This document shows, one piece after another, positions 8,411 through 17,684 of a stretch of DNA of 47,479 nt (within the stretch, counting starts at the first letter, position 1; each line of letters opens with the position of its first letter). The position numbers and the translations under genes are program-made. The stretch covers positions 1 through 47,479 of the forward strand of contig JALSJN010000072.1 in assembly GCA_026989335.1 (NCBI GenBank), read 5' to 3'. The notes below the pieces were generated by a model. That model saw only the letters and a list, made by a program, of their open reading frames with translations. It searched no databases and was not told the DNA's origin. This DNA comes from Thiotrichaceae bacterium (GTDB lineage: Bacteria; Pseudomonadota; Gammaproteobacteria; Thiotrichales; Thiotrichaceae).

Positions 8411-11400
8411 TCAAACTTGGCTTAGCTGTTTTAACCATGTATCCATTGCCGCATGTAAATCTTCTGTAACTACAGGCTTTGTTAAGTAGTCATCTACACC
8501 TGCTTTTGTGGCAAGATTTCGATGTTTATTCGTGGTACGTGAGGTAACCATCACAATGGGTAGGTCTTTTTTATCATCCCATACTCGAATCGCTTGGGTT
8601 AACTCAAGGCCATTCATACGCGGCATTTCTAAATCGGTGAATACCATATCAATATGTTTGTCATTAATTATATTAAGCGCATCGAGGCCATCCAATGCTG
8701 TTAGTACATCGTAGTCTAGTTGTTCGATAATCAAACTTAGTGCTTTACGGTTACTGAGTGAGTCATCGACGACTAAAATTTGCGGTATATCTTGTGCCGC
8801 AACGGGTGATGATTCCAATATTTGTTGATCATTTTTATTACTTTTGGTATTACTTGCGTCTGCCTCTAATAATTGTGGTAGGTTTATCACGGGTGCGACT
8901 GAGCCATCAGCAAGGTGGCAAGCACCGATGATGCTTCTTACATTATTCAACCAAGGGTCCAATGTTTTTATTACAAGTTCACGTGAGTTAATGATTTTTT
9001 CTACGTGTACTGCATGAATTTTATTGTTGCTTTTTACAATGATAATATTTTGCGCTTTGTTGTAATCAATTTTAGTCGCAGGCCATGCCAATAAGTTTGG
9101 AAGAGCTTGGATGAGGACTTCTTTTTTATTGTACTTAATATACTGTACATTATTTTTATGAATGACTGCTTGAGGTGTCAAATAGATTAGCTGCTCAATA
9201 GAGTCCACGGGTAGTGCGACATGGTTGTTAGATGTTTTAAGGAGTAATGTACCTGATGTAACCAGTGTTAATGGGATTTTAATGGTGAAAGTCGAACCTT
9301 TATTGGGTGTACTCTCAATATCAATAGTACCTTTTAATTTTTCCACATTGGTTTTTACCACGTCCATTCCCACGCCACGACCTGAAATATTACTAATACT
9401 ATCTTGTGTGGTGAAGCCTGGTAGTAAGATGAGCTTTAGCGCCTCGTCTTTTGAAAAGGATTGCTCTGGTGTAATGAGCCCTTTATCTATGGCGCGTTGA
9501 TAGATCTTATCTGGGTTGATTCCCGCACCGTCGTCTTGAAGTTTCATGACGATAAAGTTACCTTGGCGTGAAAAGTCTAGGTTGATTAGTCCTTTTTCTT
9601 TCTTTTTATGTTTCTTTCTTTGCTTGGAATCTTCGATACCATGATCGACAGAGTTTCTTAATAAGTGTAGCAGGGGATCGGTTAAGCCATTGATAATATC
9701 ATTATCGACATTTATATTGTTACCTGTAATGACTAGCTCAGCTTTTTTACCTACTGTGCGACAGGTTTGTCTCACTGTGCGTTCAAGTCGTGGTACTAAA
9801 CTCTCTATGGATACCATGCGTGAGTTTAGTATGACTTCACTTAGCTCTTTGTTAAGATGGTCTTGTCTGTTTAAATGGGAACTTAGCTCTTTAAGTTGTT
9901 GGGTAAGTTTGGTTTCTATTGCTTCACCGTCAAGAATACTTTCTGTTAATAAGCCAGAGATACTGTGTAGTTCGTTATATGAATCCATTTCTAATGAGTC
10001 AAGACTATTATCTTTTTGGGTGTTAACAGCCTTGCTTTGATTTTTTTCTTGTTGGTAAATCGTATTTGATAATTCGTTAAGCATTTCATGGACTCTTACA
10101 TCCTGCTGCTTAGTGAGTTTGTTTGTTTCTATCGCTTTATCTAACTCATCCGACACACGAGTTGCGGTGATGGATAGCTCGCCAGCAAGGTTTAATAACT
10201 TATCTATGATAGAAAGAGGGACGCGAACATGTGCTTCTGTTACGTCACTTTGGGCTTTAGGGGGTACTATTGTTGAGGTGTTGGTAGTATTTATGGGGTT
10301 TGTAAACACGGGGGCTGCAGCGTTATTATGATCCGATACGTTTTGACTACTCTCTATACTTGAAGACTCGGTAGCGCTTTCTTGAGCTGAAGTATCTTCG
10401 GCTACAGGTGTTTCAATAATCTCATTTAAGTTTTCATCAGACTCATCGGTATCTGATTTATTGCTGGTAGTAATAAAGTCAGGAAGATTGGGCATGTCTA
10501 GTACAGTAGGTGAAATATCATCCTTTTCTTCTGCAGCTAGTATATTCGCTGTTTTCGTTAATTTATCTAAAGTGGGTAAAAAGTCATCAGGTGCAGTTTG
10601 TTGATCTTGAACCGCTTCAAATAGTGTTTCTAAGCAGTCTGAAGCTTCTGCAAGTAAATCAGCAGTTTCTGTGGGTAATTTATGCGCCACAGAATAATCA
10701 AGAATATCTTCAAGCTTATGTGTGAACTGTACGAGTGCACCAATGCCCACGACACCACTAGCACCTTTAATGGTGTGAGCGATTCGTGCAGCGTGCTGGT
10801 TTTGCTCGGTATTTGCCTCACCTTTTGATATGGCTAATAGTAAGGCTGCGACCTCTGATACTTGATCGGGTGTTTCTTGAAAGAAAACTGAAAGAAGCTC
10901 AGGGTGTACATCATCATCCCACTTTAGACTAAGTTCATTGTTTTCTTTAGTGTGTTGCTTGTCTTGACTAAGGTCGTTTAATTCAGAAGAAAGTTGATTA
11001 CTACTAGTTAATGAGTCATTGAGTAAAGTTTCTTCAGCAGCTGGGTTTTGTAAGAATAGGATAAATGATTGTAAGTCTTCTATCGGGAACGCCTCCGCCC
11101 AATCTTCTCGCATCAGTTCTACACTGACAGCGGGCAATAATGAGATATCTTCAGGGTTGTTGAGGCAGGCACTGGTTAGTTCTAGCCACGTCCAAGATTC
11201 ACCGGTAGCAATAAAGCTTTGTGATGCTTCTGATTTTACCATTGAGAAAGACCGAATATTTTTTTCACACCATGTGCTTGCCGTTGCAATAGCAGGGTAG
11301 TTTGTGAGTTCGGCTAATAAATTTAAACGTTGTAATTCAGTGATGTAGTTATCAGTATTGTTAAATACATCTTCTGGTGATTGACTAATAGTTGATAACG

Positions 11401-12238
11401 TCATTATGATATCATCAACTTCTGCCGAGAAGCTGCTTAGTTCACTTTCATTATTAATTTCAATAGCTTCAATAATATTAGACTGATCGCTAGGCTCTTT
11501 ATCTGAAGGCTTTTGCGCAAGACTCATTTCTGTTTCTAAATCAGAAGTCTCGGGCATATCATCGATTATATCAATTTCAATATCCAAGCTTGAATCCTCT
11601 TGATCTACAGTATTTCCAGAGAGATTAGCTAATATAGTCAGATCATCATTTGTGCTTTTTTCTTCATTTACAAGCAGGTCATCAATGGAACTTGCTTGGG
11701 AGTTCTTGTCGAATAAGTTGACGCTAGTTTTTTCTGTTTGAAAAGAAGGTTGCGCGATGCTTGTTGAAGATATTGCATTTAATACTTCAACTTTCATAAT
11801 TGCTTCATCAGTTTCTAACGAATCACTTATTATTGATTTTTCTAACCAACGATGAAATTTTTCAAGCGATGCCTCTGATGCAGGGGATAACCACTTAGGC
11901 GCTGTTAATTCTGTCATAAGCGCAGTAATTAAGGAGGGTTCATGTTCACGCAATGACGCCGCAAGAAGTTCAATCCAAGCTGAAAAGTGACCCTCTAATA
12001 ATAGCGTATTTAACTGACTACTATTGTCGTCGTTAACAATGGTATTTGAAATCATCCACTTATTAATGGCTTCTAATGCAGGTGCTTCTAATAACTGACA
12101 GAGCATTTCTATACGCTGTAGCTCCATGACTAGGGTTTCTAAGGCGCTTTTAGTCACGGTTGTATCTAGCATCGCCAATTGTAAGGCAATGTCTTCTAGC
12201 TCATCCGCGATAGCGATATTGTTATGATTATCATGCAT
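8411..12238 (-). CDS. pilL: PilL/ChpA-like hybrid chemosensory histidine kinase
   Basis: This CheA-type kinase with a fused receiver probably controls type IV pili or a similar surface output. The start chosen is ATG at 12238, preceded by AGGAG. A TTG next to the upstream stop (12265) is less likely. About 450 acidic residues come first. One canonical HPt domain follows, with phospho-acceptor H488 in AHTIKGASG. Then come the kinase core (N-box LLRNSVDHGIE; G-boxes DDGAGI and GRGVGMDV), a CheW-like domain, and a C-terminal receiver with VVDDSLSNRK and VFTDLEMPRMNG. Pseudomonas ChpA has many phosphotransfer domains; only one canonical one is clear here. It follows the PilJ-like gene directly. 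Confidence 0.9.
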   Translation of the reverse strand: MHDNHNNIAIADELEDIALQLAMLDTTVTKSALETLVMELQRIEMLCQLLEAPALEAINKWMISNTIVNDDNSSQLNTLLLEGHFSAWIELLAASLREHEPSLITALMTELTAPKWLSPASEASLEKFHRWLEKSIISDSLETDEAIMKVEVLNAISSTSIAQPSFQTEKTSVNLFDKNSQASSIDDLLVNEEKSTNDDLTILANLSGNTVDQEDSSLDIEIDIIDDMPETSDLETEMSLAQKPSDKEPSDQSNIIEAIEINNESELSSFSAEVDDIIMTLSTISQSPEDVFNNTDNYITELQRLNLLAELTNYPAIATASTWCEKNIRSFSMVKSEASQSFIATGESWTWLELTSACLNNPEDISLLPAVSVELMREDWAEAFPIEDLQSFILFLQNPAAEETLLNDSLTSSNQLSSELNDLSQDKQHTKENNELSLKWDDDVHPELLSVFFQETPDQVSEVAALLLAISKGEANTEQNQHAARIAHTIKGASGVVGIGALVQFTHKLEDILDYSVAHKLPTETADLLAEASDCLETLFEAVQDQQTAPDDFLPTLDKLTKTANILAAEEKDDISPTVLDMPNLPDFITTSNKSDTDESDENLNEIIETPVAEDTSAQESATESSSIESSQNVSDHNNAAAPVFTNPINTTNTSTIVPPKAQSDVTEAHVRVPLSIIDKLLNLAGELSITATRVSDELDKAIETNKLTKQQDVRVHEMLNELSNTIYQQEKNQSKAVNTQKDNSLDSLEMDSYNELHSISGLLTESILDGEAIETKLTQQLKELSSHLNRQDHLNKELSEVILNSRMVSIESLVPRLERTVRQTCRTVGKKAELVITGNNINVDNDIINGLTDPLLHLLRNSVDHGIEDSKQRKKHKKKEKGLINLDFSRQGNFIVMKLQDDGAGINPDKIYQRAIDKGLITPEQSFSKDEALKLILLPGFTTQDSISNISGRGVGMDVVKTNVEKLKGTIDIESTPNKGSTFTIKIPLTLVTSGTLLLKTSNNHVALPVDSIEQLIYLTPQAVIHKNNVQYIKYNKKEVLIQALPNLLAWPATKIDYNKAQNIIIVKSNNKIHAVHVEKIINSRELVIKTLDPWLNNVRSIIGACHLADGSVAPVINLPQLLEADASNTKSNKNDQQILESSPVAAQDIPQILVVDDSLSNRKALSLIIEQLDYDVLTALDGLDALNIINDKHIDMVFTDLEMPRMNGLELTQAIRVWDDKKDLPIVMVTSRTTNKHRNLATKAGVDDYLTKPVVTEDLHAAMDTWLKQLSQV

Positions 12239-12265
12239 TGGTAAATCTCCTGAGGGTTCGATCAA

Positions 12266-14125
12266 TTATACTTTTGCACTTTCATTGTTATCATTTGTAG
12301 ACTTTGAGTCCAGGGTAAATACGCCAACTGACTGTACTAAGCGTTGTGCATACTCCGACATATTGCGACTTAAGCCCGTTAATGATAAAAGCTCTTGTCC
12401 TGTTGATTGTGTAGATTTCAGGATGCTTTCTGCTTTGTGTTTTAGAACCTCTGTAATACCAACCTGTTCACGCGATGTTTCGGCGATATGGTTGACGGCT
12501 TCAACTAATTGTGATGTTGTATCCAGTACTTCCTTCATCTGGGTCGCTGCATCTTCTGCTTTAACAGAGCCATTAACGACTTGTTCAATGGTTTTATCCA
12601 TCGTGGCGATTGTGGTATTTGTTTCTTGTTGGATATTACGAACTAATGTTGAAATTTGACCCGTAGATTCACGTGAGCTTTCCGCAAGACGTTGGATTTC
12701 TTCTGCGATAACAGAGAAGCCTTTTCCAGCATCACCAGCTGCAGTTGCTTGCATGGAAGCATTGAGTGCAAGTACGGTAGTTCGTTCAGCAATCGTATTA
12801 ATGATTTCAATAACATGAGAAATTTCTTGAGAACGTTCACCTAATTGCTTAATGCGTTTGCCTGTTTCTTGTACTGTTTCACGAATATCAGCCATACCTG
12901 TTAATGTTTGCGTTACTGATTCATGCGCTTTTTTAGTAGAAATACTGGTGTTGCCAGCCATTGTATTGGTTTTTGCTGCTGTGTTTGCAATACCATCAAG
13001 TCGTTGTAGCATGAGGTCCATTTGTTCCGCAGTTTCAATGGCTTGTTCTTGCTCTTGCATCGCAAGTTTATTAACCGACATAAGGTGAGTGTTCACGCGT
13101 TGTGATGCGGTGTTTACCTCAAATGCAATATTCTTTACTTGGCTTAGGGTAGCGGAAGTTTCCTCTGCTAGTAAGTTAATAGCATCTGCTACTGGGCCTG
13201 TGGCATCTTCTGTAACGGTAGCGCGAATAGTGAGGTTACGTTCACTCAATTCTGCAACGGCTTGTAGCAACTGGAAGATTGATTGGTTAAGCTCTTTGTG
13301 TTCTGTATCTACGCTTATAAGTGTTGCTTCACGTTCGTCCAATAGCTCGTTGAATGCTGCACCTAAGTGTGAGAATTCATCACTTCCAGAGATTTCTGCT
13401 CGAGCCTCAAATTCACCTTGTGATAACCTTTGTACTACTTGAGTTAGTTTTTTAGTGGGTTTAGTGATTGATCGCATAATGAGAAAACCGAACAATAGGG
13501 TGAATAATATACCACCACCGATAAACGCTGATAAAACCTTTGCTTGTTCTTCAAGGTGATGCGCATTTTCTTTGGCCATGGCATTAGATTGTAAACGCGT
13601 GCTCTCGGTAAAAGAACTCAATTGTGATATCAGTGAACTACTTAAAGGGTACATTTTTTTAATGACATATGTATCAAGTGCTTTTTTGTTTTCCTCCGTC
13701 TCTTTTTTTGCAAATAAAGGTTGCAACGCTTTATACGACTTTAAAAGTCTTTCATAACCACCTTGAATTTGAATCAATTCAGGGCTATTTGATTGCTCTG
13801 GTGTCCAATGAGAATTTAGCTTGGCGTTAAAGCTGTTTTGAGCGGTTTCAATTTTTTTAATGGCTTTTTTTGTACGTTTATCAGCAGCACTCCAAAATAT
13901 AAAGTTTGAATTGATATTGGTTAATAATTGCGTGTAGTTTTTGTTAATCGCTAAGGTAGCTTTATAAGCATCAGTGAATATTTCTGTATTTTTCTGAATG
14001 TTTTGTGATGTGACTTCATTTTTATTCATGGCAATAGTTGAAAAATAGCCGATAGTCGATAAGACGATAGCTGGAATAGCAATTAATGAAAATATACGAG
14101 TGTTGATTGAAAGTTTGTTTAACAT
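12266..14125 (-). CDS. pilJ: PilJ-like methyl-accepting chemotaxis receptor
   Basis: This is the membrane receptor of the chemosensory cluster. The 619-residue protein has a first membrane helix at about 12-32, a periplasmic helical region to about 195, a second helix at about 198-218, and a HAMP domain. The cytoplasmic signalling region has a hairpin tip reading TTVLALNASMQATAAGDAGKGF, close to PilJ and other pilus-type receptors. It starts at ATG 14125 with AAGG upstream. The gene is flanked by the CheW-like gene and the hybrid kinase on the same strand, supporting a ternary signalling complex. The ligand is unknown. Confidence 0.88.
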   Translation of the reverse strand: MLNKLSINTRIFSLIAIPAIVLSTIGYFSTIAMNKNEVTSQNIQKNTEIFTDAYKATLAINKNYTQLLTNINSNFIFWSAADKRTKKAIKKIETAQNSFNAKLNSHWTPEQSNSPELIQIQGGYERLLKSYKALQPLFAKKETEENKKALDTYVIKKMYPLSSSLISQLSSFTESTRLQSNAMAKENAHHLEEQAKVLSAFIGGGILFTLLFGFLIMRSITKPTKKLTQVVQRLSQGEFEARAEISGSDEFSHLGAAFNELLDEREATLISVDTEHKELNQSIFQLLQAVAELSERNLTIRATVTEDATGPVADAINLLAEETSATLSQVKNIAFEVNTASQRVNTHLMSVNKLAMQEQEQAIETAEQMDLMLQRLDGIANTAAKTNTMAGNTSISTKKAHESVTQTLTGMADIRETVQETGKRIKQLGERSQEISHVIEIINTIAERTTVLALNASMQATAAGDAGKGFSVIAEEIQRLAESSRESTGQISTLVRNIQQETNTTIATMDKTIEQVVNGSVKAEDAATQMKEVLDTTSQLVEAVNHIAETSREQVGITEVLKHKAESILKSTQSTGQELLSLTGLSRNMSEYAQRLVQSVGVFTLDSKSTNDNNESAKV

Positions 14126-14169
14126 GGGTAAGACCTTTATTTTTATTATTATTGGTTTTATGTGTTCGT

Positions 14170-14703
14170 TTAATTTTGTGTGAAGTGTTGAAGTAGTTGT
14201 GAATGGTTGGCGTCAAAAATTGATGTCCTTCCATCACTAAGGCGATGCTTCACCCAGTTTGGTGTATTTTCAATGTGTTTTCGCTTGGAATATTTGTCGA
14301 GTTTGACCATTGAGGGTAGGTTATCCGTAATGAATATGATGGGAGCATAATCTTTATGCTCTAACATCATATAATTATCATTGGCAGTATTTTGTTTTTT
14401 AGTGTCTAGAAAATTATGCATGTTTATAACGGGCATTATCACACCACGAACACTAACAATACCTGAGCACCATGCTGGAATATTAGGTACTTTATTAATT
14501 ATTAACTCAGTTAAATTTTCTACTTTTAAATCTGCTTCAATAAGTATGTTGAATTCTCCTATAGTATAATAAAAGCGTCTGGTGGCTTCATTGCTTGGTT
14601 TGTTGCTTAAACCAATTTTTGAATTTAGAGAAGAGATGAATGATGATGTTGATGTATCATTAACATCTTCTTGATTTAAAATATTTTTTTCAATGGTTTC
14701 CAT
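14170..14703 (-). CDS. pilI: CheW-like adaptor (PilI-type)
   Basis: The 177-residue protein has a CheW domain from about residue 40, including the typical IVSVRGVIMPVINMHNFLD segment. It would couple the receptor to the kinase. It has an N-terminal extension of about 40 residues before the domain. AGGAT precedes the ATG. The gene sits between the single-domain receiver and the receptor, matching the pilG/H-I-J-L order of Pil-Chp clusters. Confidence 0.85.
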   Translation of the reverse strand: METIEKNILNQEDVNDTSTSSFISSLNSKIGLSNKPSNEATRRFYYTIGEFNILIEADLKVENLTELIINKVPNIPAWCSGIVSVRGVIMPVINMHNFLDTKKQNTANDNYMMLEHKDYAPIIFITDNLPSMVKLDKYSKRKHIENTPNWVKHRLSDGRTSIFDANHSQLLQHFTQN

Positions 14704-14739
14704 TACGTTATCCTAATTATTATTATGTAATGCTATCGG

Positions 14740-15105
14740 TTATACGTCTACAAGTTTATCTAATATGTCAGAATCTTCATAAGGTTTCACAATGTAGTCT
14801 GTTGCTCCTAATTGTTTTGCCCATTGCCTATCAACCGGGTTCGATTTACTTGAAACCATGAATATGGGGGTGTTTGTTAAGGCTGGATTTTTCTTAATTG
14901 TTCTACAGGCTTTATAGCCATCGCCATCCTCCATCACTATATCAAGCATGATAGCGTCAGGTTTCATTTTTTCACTGATTGCAATAGCTTGATTTCCTGA
15001 ACTTGCCGTAACCGTGTTATAACCAGCAGTTTCCAAAATAGCCTTTAAATGCATGAGCTGAGTGTCTGAGTCGTCAGCAATGAGAATTGTTTGTTTTATA
15101 GTCAT
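14740..15105 (-). CDS. single-domain CheY/PilH-like response regulator
   Basis: The 121-residue protein is a lone receiver domain. It has the acidic pair in ILIADDSDTQ, the phospho-acceptor Asp in IMLDIVMEDGDGY, the switch Ser in FMVSSK and the conserved lysine in IVKPYED. The IVMEDGDGY and KPYED stretches resemble PilH/PilG proteins. AGGAG precedes ATG. It is the first gene of the chemosensory cluster and would be phosphorylated by the hybrid kinase. Which Pil-type receiver it corresponds to cannot be decided from the sequence. Confidence 0.85.
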   Translation of the reverse strand: MTIKQTILIADDSDTQLMHLKAILETAGYNTVTASSGNQAIAISEKMKPDAIMLDIVMEDGDGYKACRTIKKNPALTNTPIFMVSSKSNPVDRQWAKQLGATDYIVKPYEDSDILDKLVDV

Positions 15106-15292
15106 AAGTGCTCCTTATTTTTATTATTAACACGCTATTTTAATTTGATGAGTTTCGTTCATCATTGTGTCGTTAGAGTGACCTTACCTTAGATAAGTGG
15201 CTAAATATAGGCTTTTACAGATGAGTGGTCGATAAAGATTGGTCTAATTAGCACAGCTTCTTCTAAAGATAAAGAGAGGTAATTTTATTAGA

Positions 15293-15982
15293 TTATTCGC
15301 TAGCATTTAACGACTTAATACCTTTATGAGGTAAAAATATTCCGCAACCTAGTGCTCTTGCATCACCTAAGCCGCTTTGTTGTATTTTTACTGATGATTC
15401 ACTATCAAGGTCAGCAATCATTAAGTGCCGTGTGAAGAGTTTTTCTGAGGGGGTATTAATGGTGTGTGTTTTCCCGCAGAGCATTTTTTTGACGGTGAAG
15501 CCGGTAATTTGTTTAATATCTTGTGAAATACGGATAAGGAAGTCATTTTCACTTTCATCACTGTCACTTAGAACATGGCGTGAGAAAATCACGCTGTCGT
15601 TAGTTAGTTCTTTCTTTTTAGATTTTCCTACAGCGAGTTCGTGCCCACCTATTAGCAGTGTTTTTCCCGTAAGTTCATTGGTTTGCTTTAATTTTAAGCT
15701 AGGTATTCTTAGGGTCATTTTTGTACGTCGTGAAGGGTATAATAAAGCACCTACCTCGTCATCTGCAGGGCGTATCCAGCCATTATTGCTTTCTGCTACA
15801 TGAATATGATGTATGCCAACACCTTCATCTAATAACCAGGGAAGGTGTTCTAGTATTGATTGTAATAGGATCCATGCGTGATCTAAAGGTAAGGTCTTAC
15901 ACCGTATTGCAAAGCTTAAATCAATAACATCGTCAGGTATTTGATAGGGAAGACTCTTGTCTTCATCTTCTTGCCAAAACAT
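15293..15982 (-). CDS. orphan Cas6/Cmx6-like protein (type I-MYXAN Cas6 family resemblance)
   Basis: The 229-residue protein resembles the Cas6 variant described for type I-MYXAN CRISPR systems (Cmx6, TIGR02807). Matching features are DVIDLSFAIRCKTLPLDHAW at 18-37, GVGIHHIHV at 54-62, a basic TLRIPSLKLK stretch near 90-99, a GKTLLIGGHEL segment near 107-116 and the C-terminal glycine-rich loop GLGDARALGCGIFLPHKGI at 204-222. Cas6 proteins are RNA endonucleases that cut CRISPR repeats. No CRISPR repeats or other cas genes are seen in this window, so the role may have changed. Candidate catalytic histidines include H35, H59 and H136, but none can be assigned. It lies downstream of a TauD-like gene and a small unknown gene on the same strand, 200 bases after the latter. 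Recognition is from memory of the family. Confidence 0.7.
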   Translation of the reverse strand: MFWQEDEDKSLPYQIPDDVIDLSFAIRCKTLPLDHAWILLQSILEHLPWLLDEGVGIHHIHVAESNNGWIRPADDEVGALLYPSRRTKMTLRIPSLKLKQTNELTGKTLLIGGHELAVGKSKKKELTNDSVIFSRHVLSDSDESENDFLIRISQDIKQITGFTVKKMLCGKTHTINTPSEKLFTRHLMIADLDSESSVKIQQSGLGDARALGCGIFLPHKGIKSLNASE

Positions 15983-16182
15983 TAGCTTTTCTCTTTGTAT
16001 GTGAAACCTTTGTACGTGTCAGGTGACGAGTAAAATGATTAAAATCCCACTGACTTTTCGTGGAAAACGTGCCAATCACTCGTATTAGCTTCATTATTCC
16101 ATCACAATCAGTGATATTTACCCATTTTTCTTGCGCCACCGATTATCAAGTTTGTTAAATGCAGTTTTAATGGTTGCTGTCT

Positions 16183-16380
16183 TTAGCGGGCTGATTCAAA
16201 GGCTAAATTTAGCTGATCGTGCCAGTCATTAGGGCGATCGGAATAAACGGGGGGTTCTATGTCAACTTGAAAGTAGAGTTCGCCCGTATCAATAGCCTGT
16301 TTTTGAATAGTTTTTTTTAGGTCATCAAAGCTTGTTAGCTTGTGTCCTTGTTCTAATAGTAACTCACTGAGTGAAAGCAT
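16183..16380 (-). CDS. small hypothetical protein, 65 residues
   Basis: I do not recognise this protein. The ATG at 16380 has a strong ribosome-binding sequence, GGAGG, and lies 11 bases after the stop of the TauD-like gene, so co-expression is likely. The product is acidic and soluble, with no signal peptide, membrane segment or cysteine. It contains a helical N-terminus (MLSLSELLLEQGHKLTSFDD) and a PPVYSDRPNDW segment. Its size and position suggest a partner of the dioxygenase or of the Cas6-like protein, but this is inference only. Confidence 0.7.
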   Translation of the reverse strand: MLSLSELLLEQGHKLTSFDDLKKTIQKQAIDTGELYFQVDIEPPVYSDRPNDWHDQLNLAFESAR

Positions 16381-16391
16381 GGTGGCCTCCG

Positions 16392-17282
16392 TTAGGGTTG
16401 ATTAAGTGTGTCAAGATATCGACCTCGGTATAGTAAGCGTTTTTTATCTGATTCCTCATAATCCACAAAACTTGTACGGCGATGCAAAATATTCTTGCAA
16501 ATTAAACCTTCACCTGCTTGCAGTGTGTACTTAAGGATATAAGGTGAATCGCTCTCAAAGAGTTGAGTTAAAAAACTCACTGCTTCTAATATAAGGGCAG
16601 ATTGTTTCCATTCAATATTTCTTGTGCGTGCAGAAAAACGCATATGGAGTTGCCCATTGGGTAACGTTGAAAATATGGGTCCTGTTTGCGCTTTACGGAT
16701 GACTTTATTATTTAAAATATTAGCAGGAATCGTCATAGCATCTTTTTCCATTAAAGCATGGATAAATTCAGGGTTTTCATCGCGTAATAAAATATAGGCA
16801 ATTTCATGATCCATAATCAGAGAAGCACCGCCAGATTGAGCGGGTTGTTTGCAATGTAATAACATGGCGTTTATTTGTTTATCAGTAGTGTTGTAGTAAC
16901 CATCCGTATGCCAGCTCAAACGTTTATTAGAGTAGGGTATATAGTCATGTTGATTTATATGTCTGGTTTGTGTGATAGAGGTAAGTTTGTCATCATCAGC
17001 ACAAAAATTGGAGTCTAGCTGTAGAGGTCCAAGTTGTTCTACAAAATTCATAATATTGGACTTTGTATTATCACGCTTGTGGGCTAAACGATAGAAACTA
17101 AAACTATATCTCAGGCAGTTTTGGAGGACTTGATCAACTTCAGTGCTGGAAGGAGATTGACAGTGAGTGATAGTCACAAACAAATCATTTAAACCTGACT
17201 GGTAATTTAGCGCTTGATGAAGCTTTTTTTCTCGCCATGTTTGATAACTTTTATCATCGGATAAATTAAAAGGTGAATGCAT
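16392..17282 (-). CDS. TauD/TfdA-family Fe(II)/2-oxoglutarate dioxygenase
   Basis: The 296-residue protein has the iron-binding triad of the family: H125 and D127 in LSWHTDGYYN, and distal H267 in KNILHRRTSF. An arginine near 286 in RLLYRGRYLD could bind 2-oxoglutarate. Such enzymes hydroxylate or cleave substrates such as taurine, other sulfonates or betaines. The substrate here is unknown. The gene diverges from dsrA across a 402-base region and runs into a small unknown gene, with a Cas6-like gene further downstream. A link to organic sulfur is suggested only by the dsr neighbourhood. Confidence 0.8.
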   Translation of the reverse strand: MHSPFNLSDDKSYQTWREKKLHQALNYQSGLNDLFVTITHCQSPSSTEVDQVLQNCLRYSFSFYRLAHKRDNTKSNIMNFVEQLGPLQLDSNFCADDDKLTSITQTRHINQHDYIPYSNKRLSWHTDGYYNTTDKQINAMLLHCKQPAQSGGASLIMDHEIAYILLRDENPEFIHALMEKDAMTIPANILNNKVIRKAQTGPIFSTLPNGQLHMRFSARTRNIEWKQSALILEAVSFLTQLFESDSPYILKYTLQAGEGLICKNILHRRTSFVDYEESDKKRLLYRGRYLDTLNQP

Positions 17283-17684
17283 TCTATATCTCCAAACGCC
17301 ATGTAAGCAAGCTTGCCGTTTTTTTGCCGCTGTTCGTGTAAAGGTCTCAAGTCAGTAAACCAATACTAAGGTTATATACTTGTTTTAAATTAATAGTAGT
17401 AAAGTATATTCTATATTTTAAGGTATACTGTGTAATCTAGAATAGATATTTCAGTAAAAGCACAGGTTCTATCTAATAAGGGGTAGAATAGTTTTAGCTT
17501 AGCCTCCCATGGGTGAGGTTTATATTTTAATGAAATGAACTAGAATACATGCATTCGAGAATTTGAGTATATCTACTTTAATGAATTTAAAGCAGAAGTA
17601 TTCGTAAATAAGTTTGAATTTAAATGGTAGTCGTACTTTGATAGTTTGTGCGATACCAACAATTGATTTTACTAGGAGGCAGTT
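17283..17684. promoter_or_regulatory. divergent control region between the dioxygenase gene and dsrA
   Basis: This 402-base AT-rich gene-free region must carry the dsr promoter and the start signals of the dioxygenase gene. Visible elements are the perfect palindrome GCAAGCTTGC at 17307-17316, a possible -10 TATACT near 17426 without a good -35, an imperfect inverted repeat CCTCCCATGGGTGAGG near 17504-17519, and a strong dsrA ribosome-binding site AGGAGG at 17674-17679. No regulator site I know can be assigned with confidence. Confidence 0.5.

Noticed and set aside
12239-12265. TTG start for the hybrid CheA directly at the receptor stop
   Set aside because: The ATG at 12238 has AGGAG at the right spacing, while the TTG has no ribosome site of its own.
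15983-16182. Possible CRISPR repeats near the Cas6-like gene
   Set aside because: I found no regularly spaced direct repeats here or elsewhere in the window.
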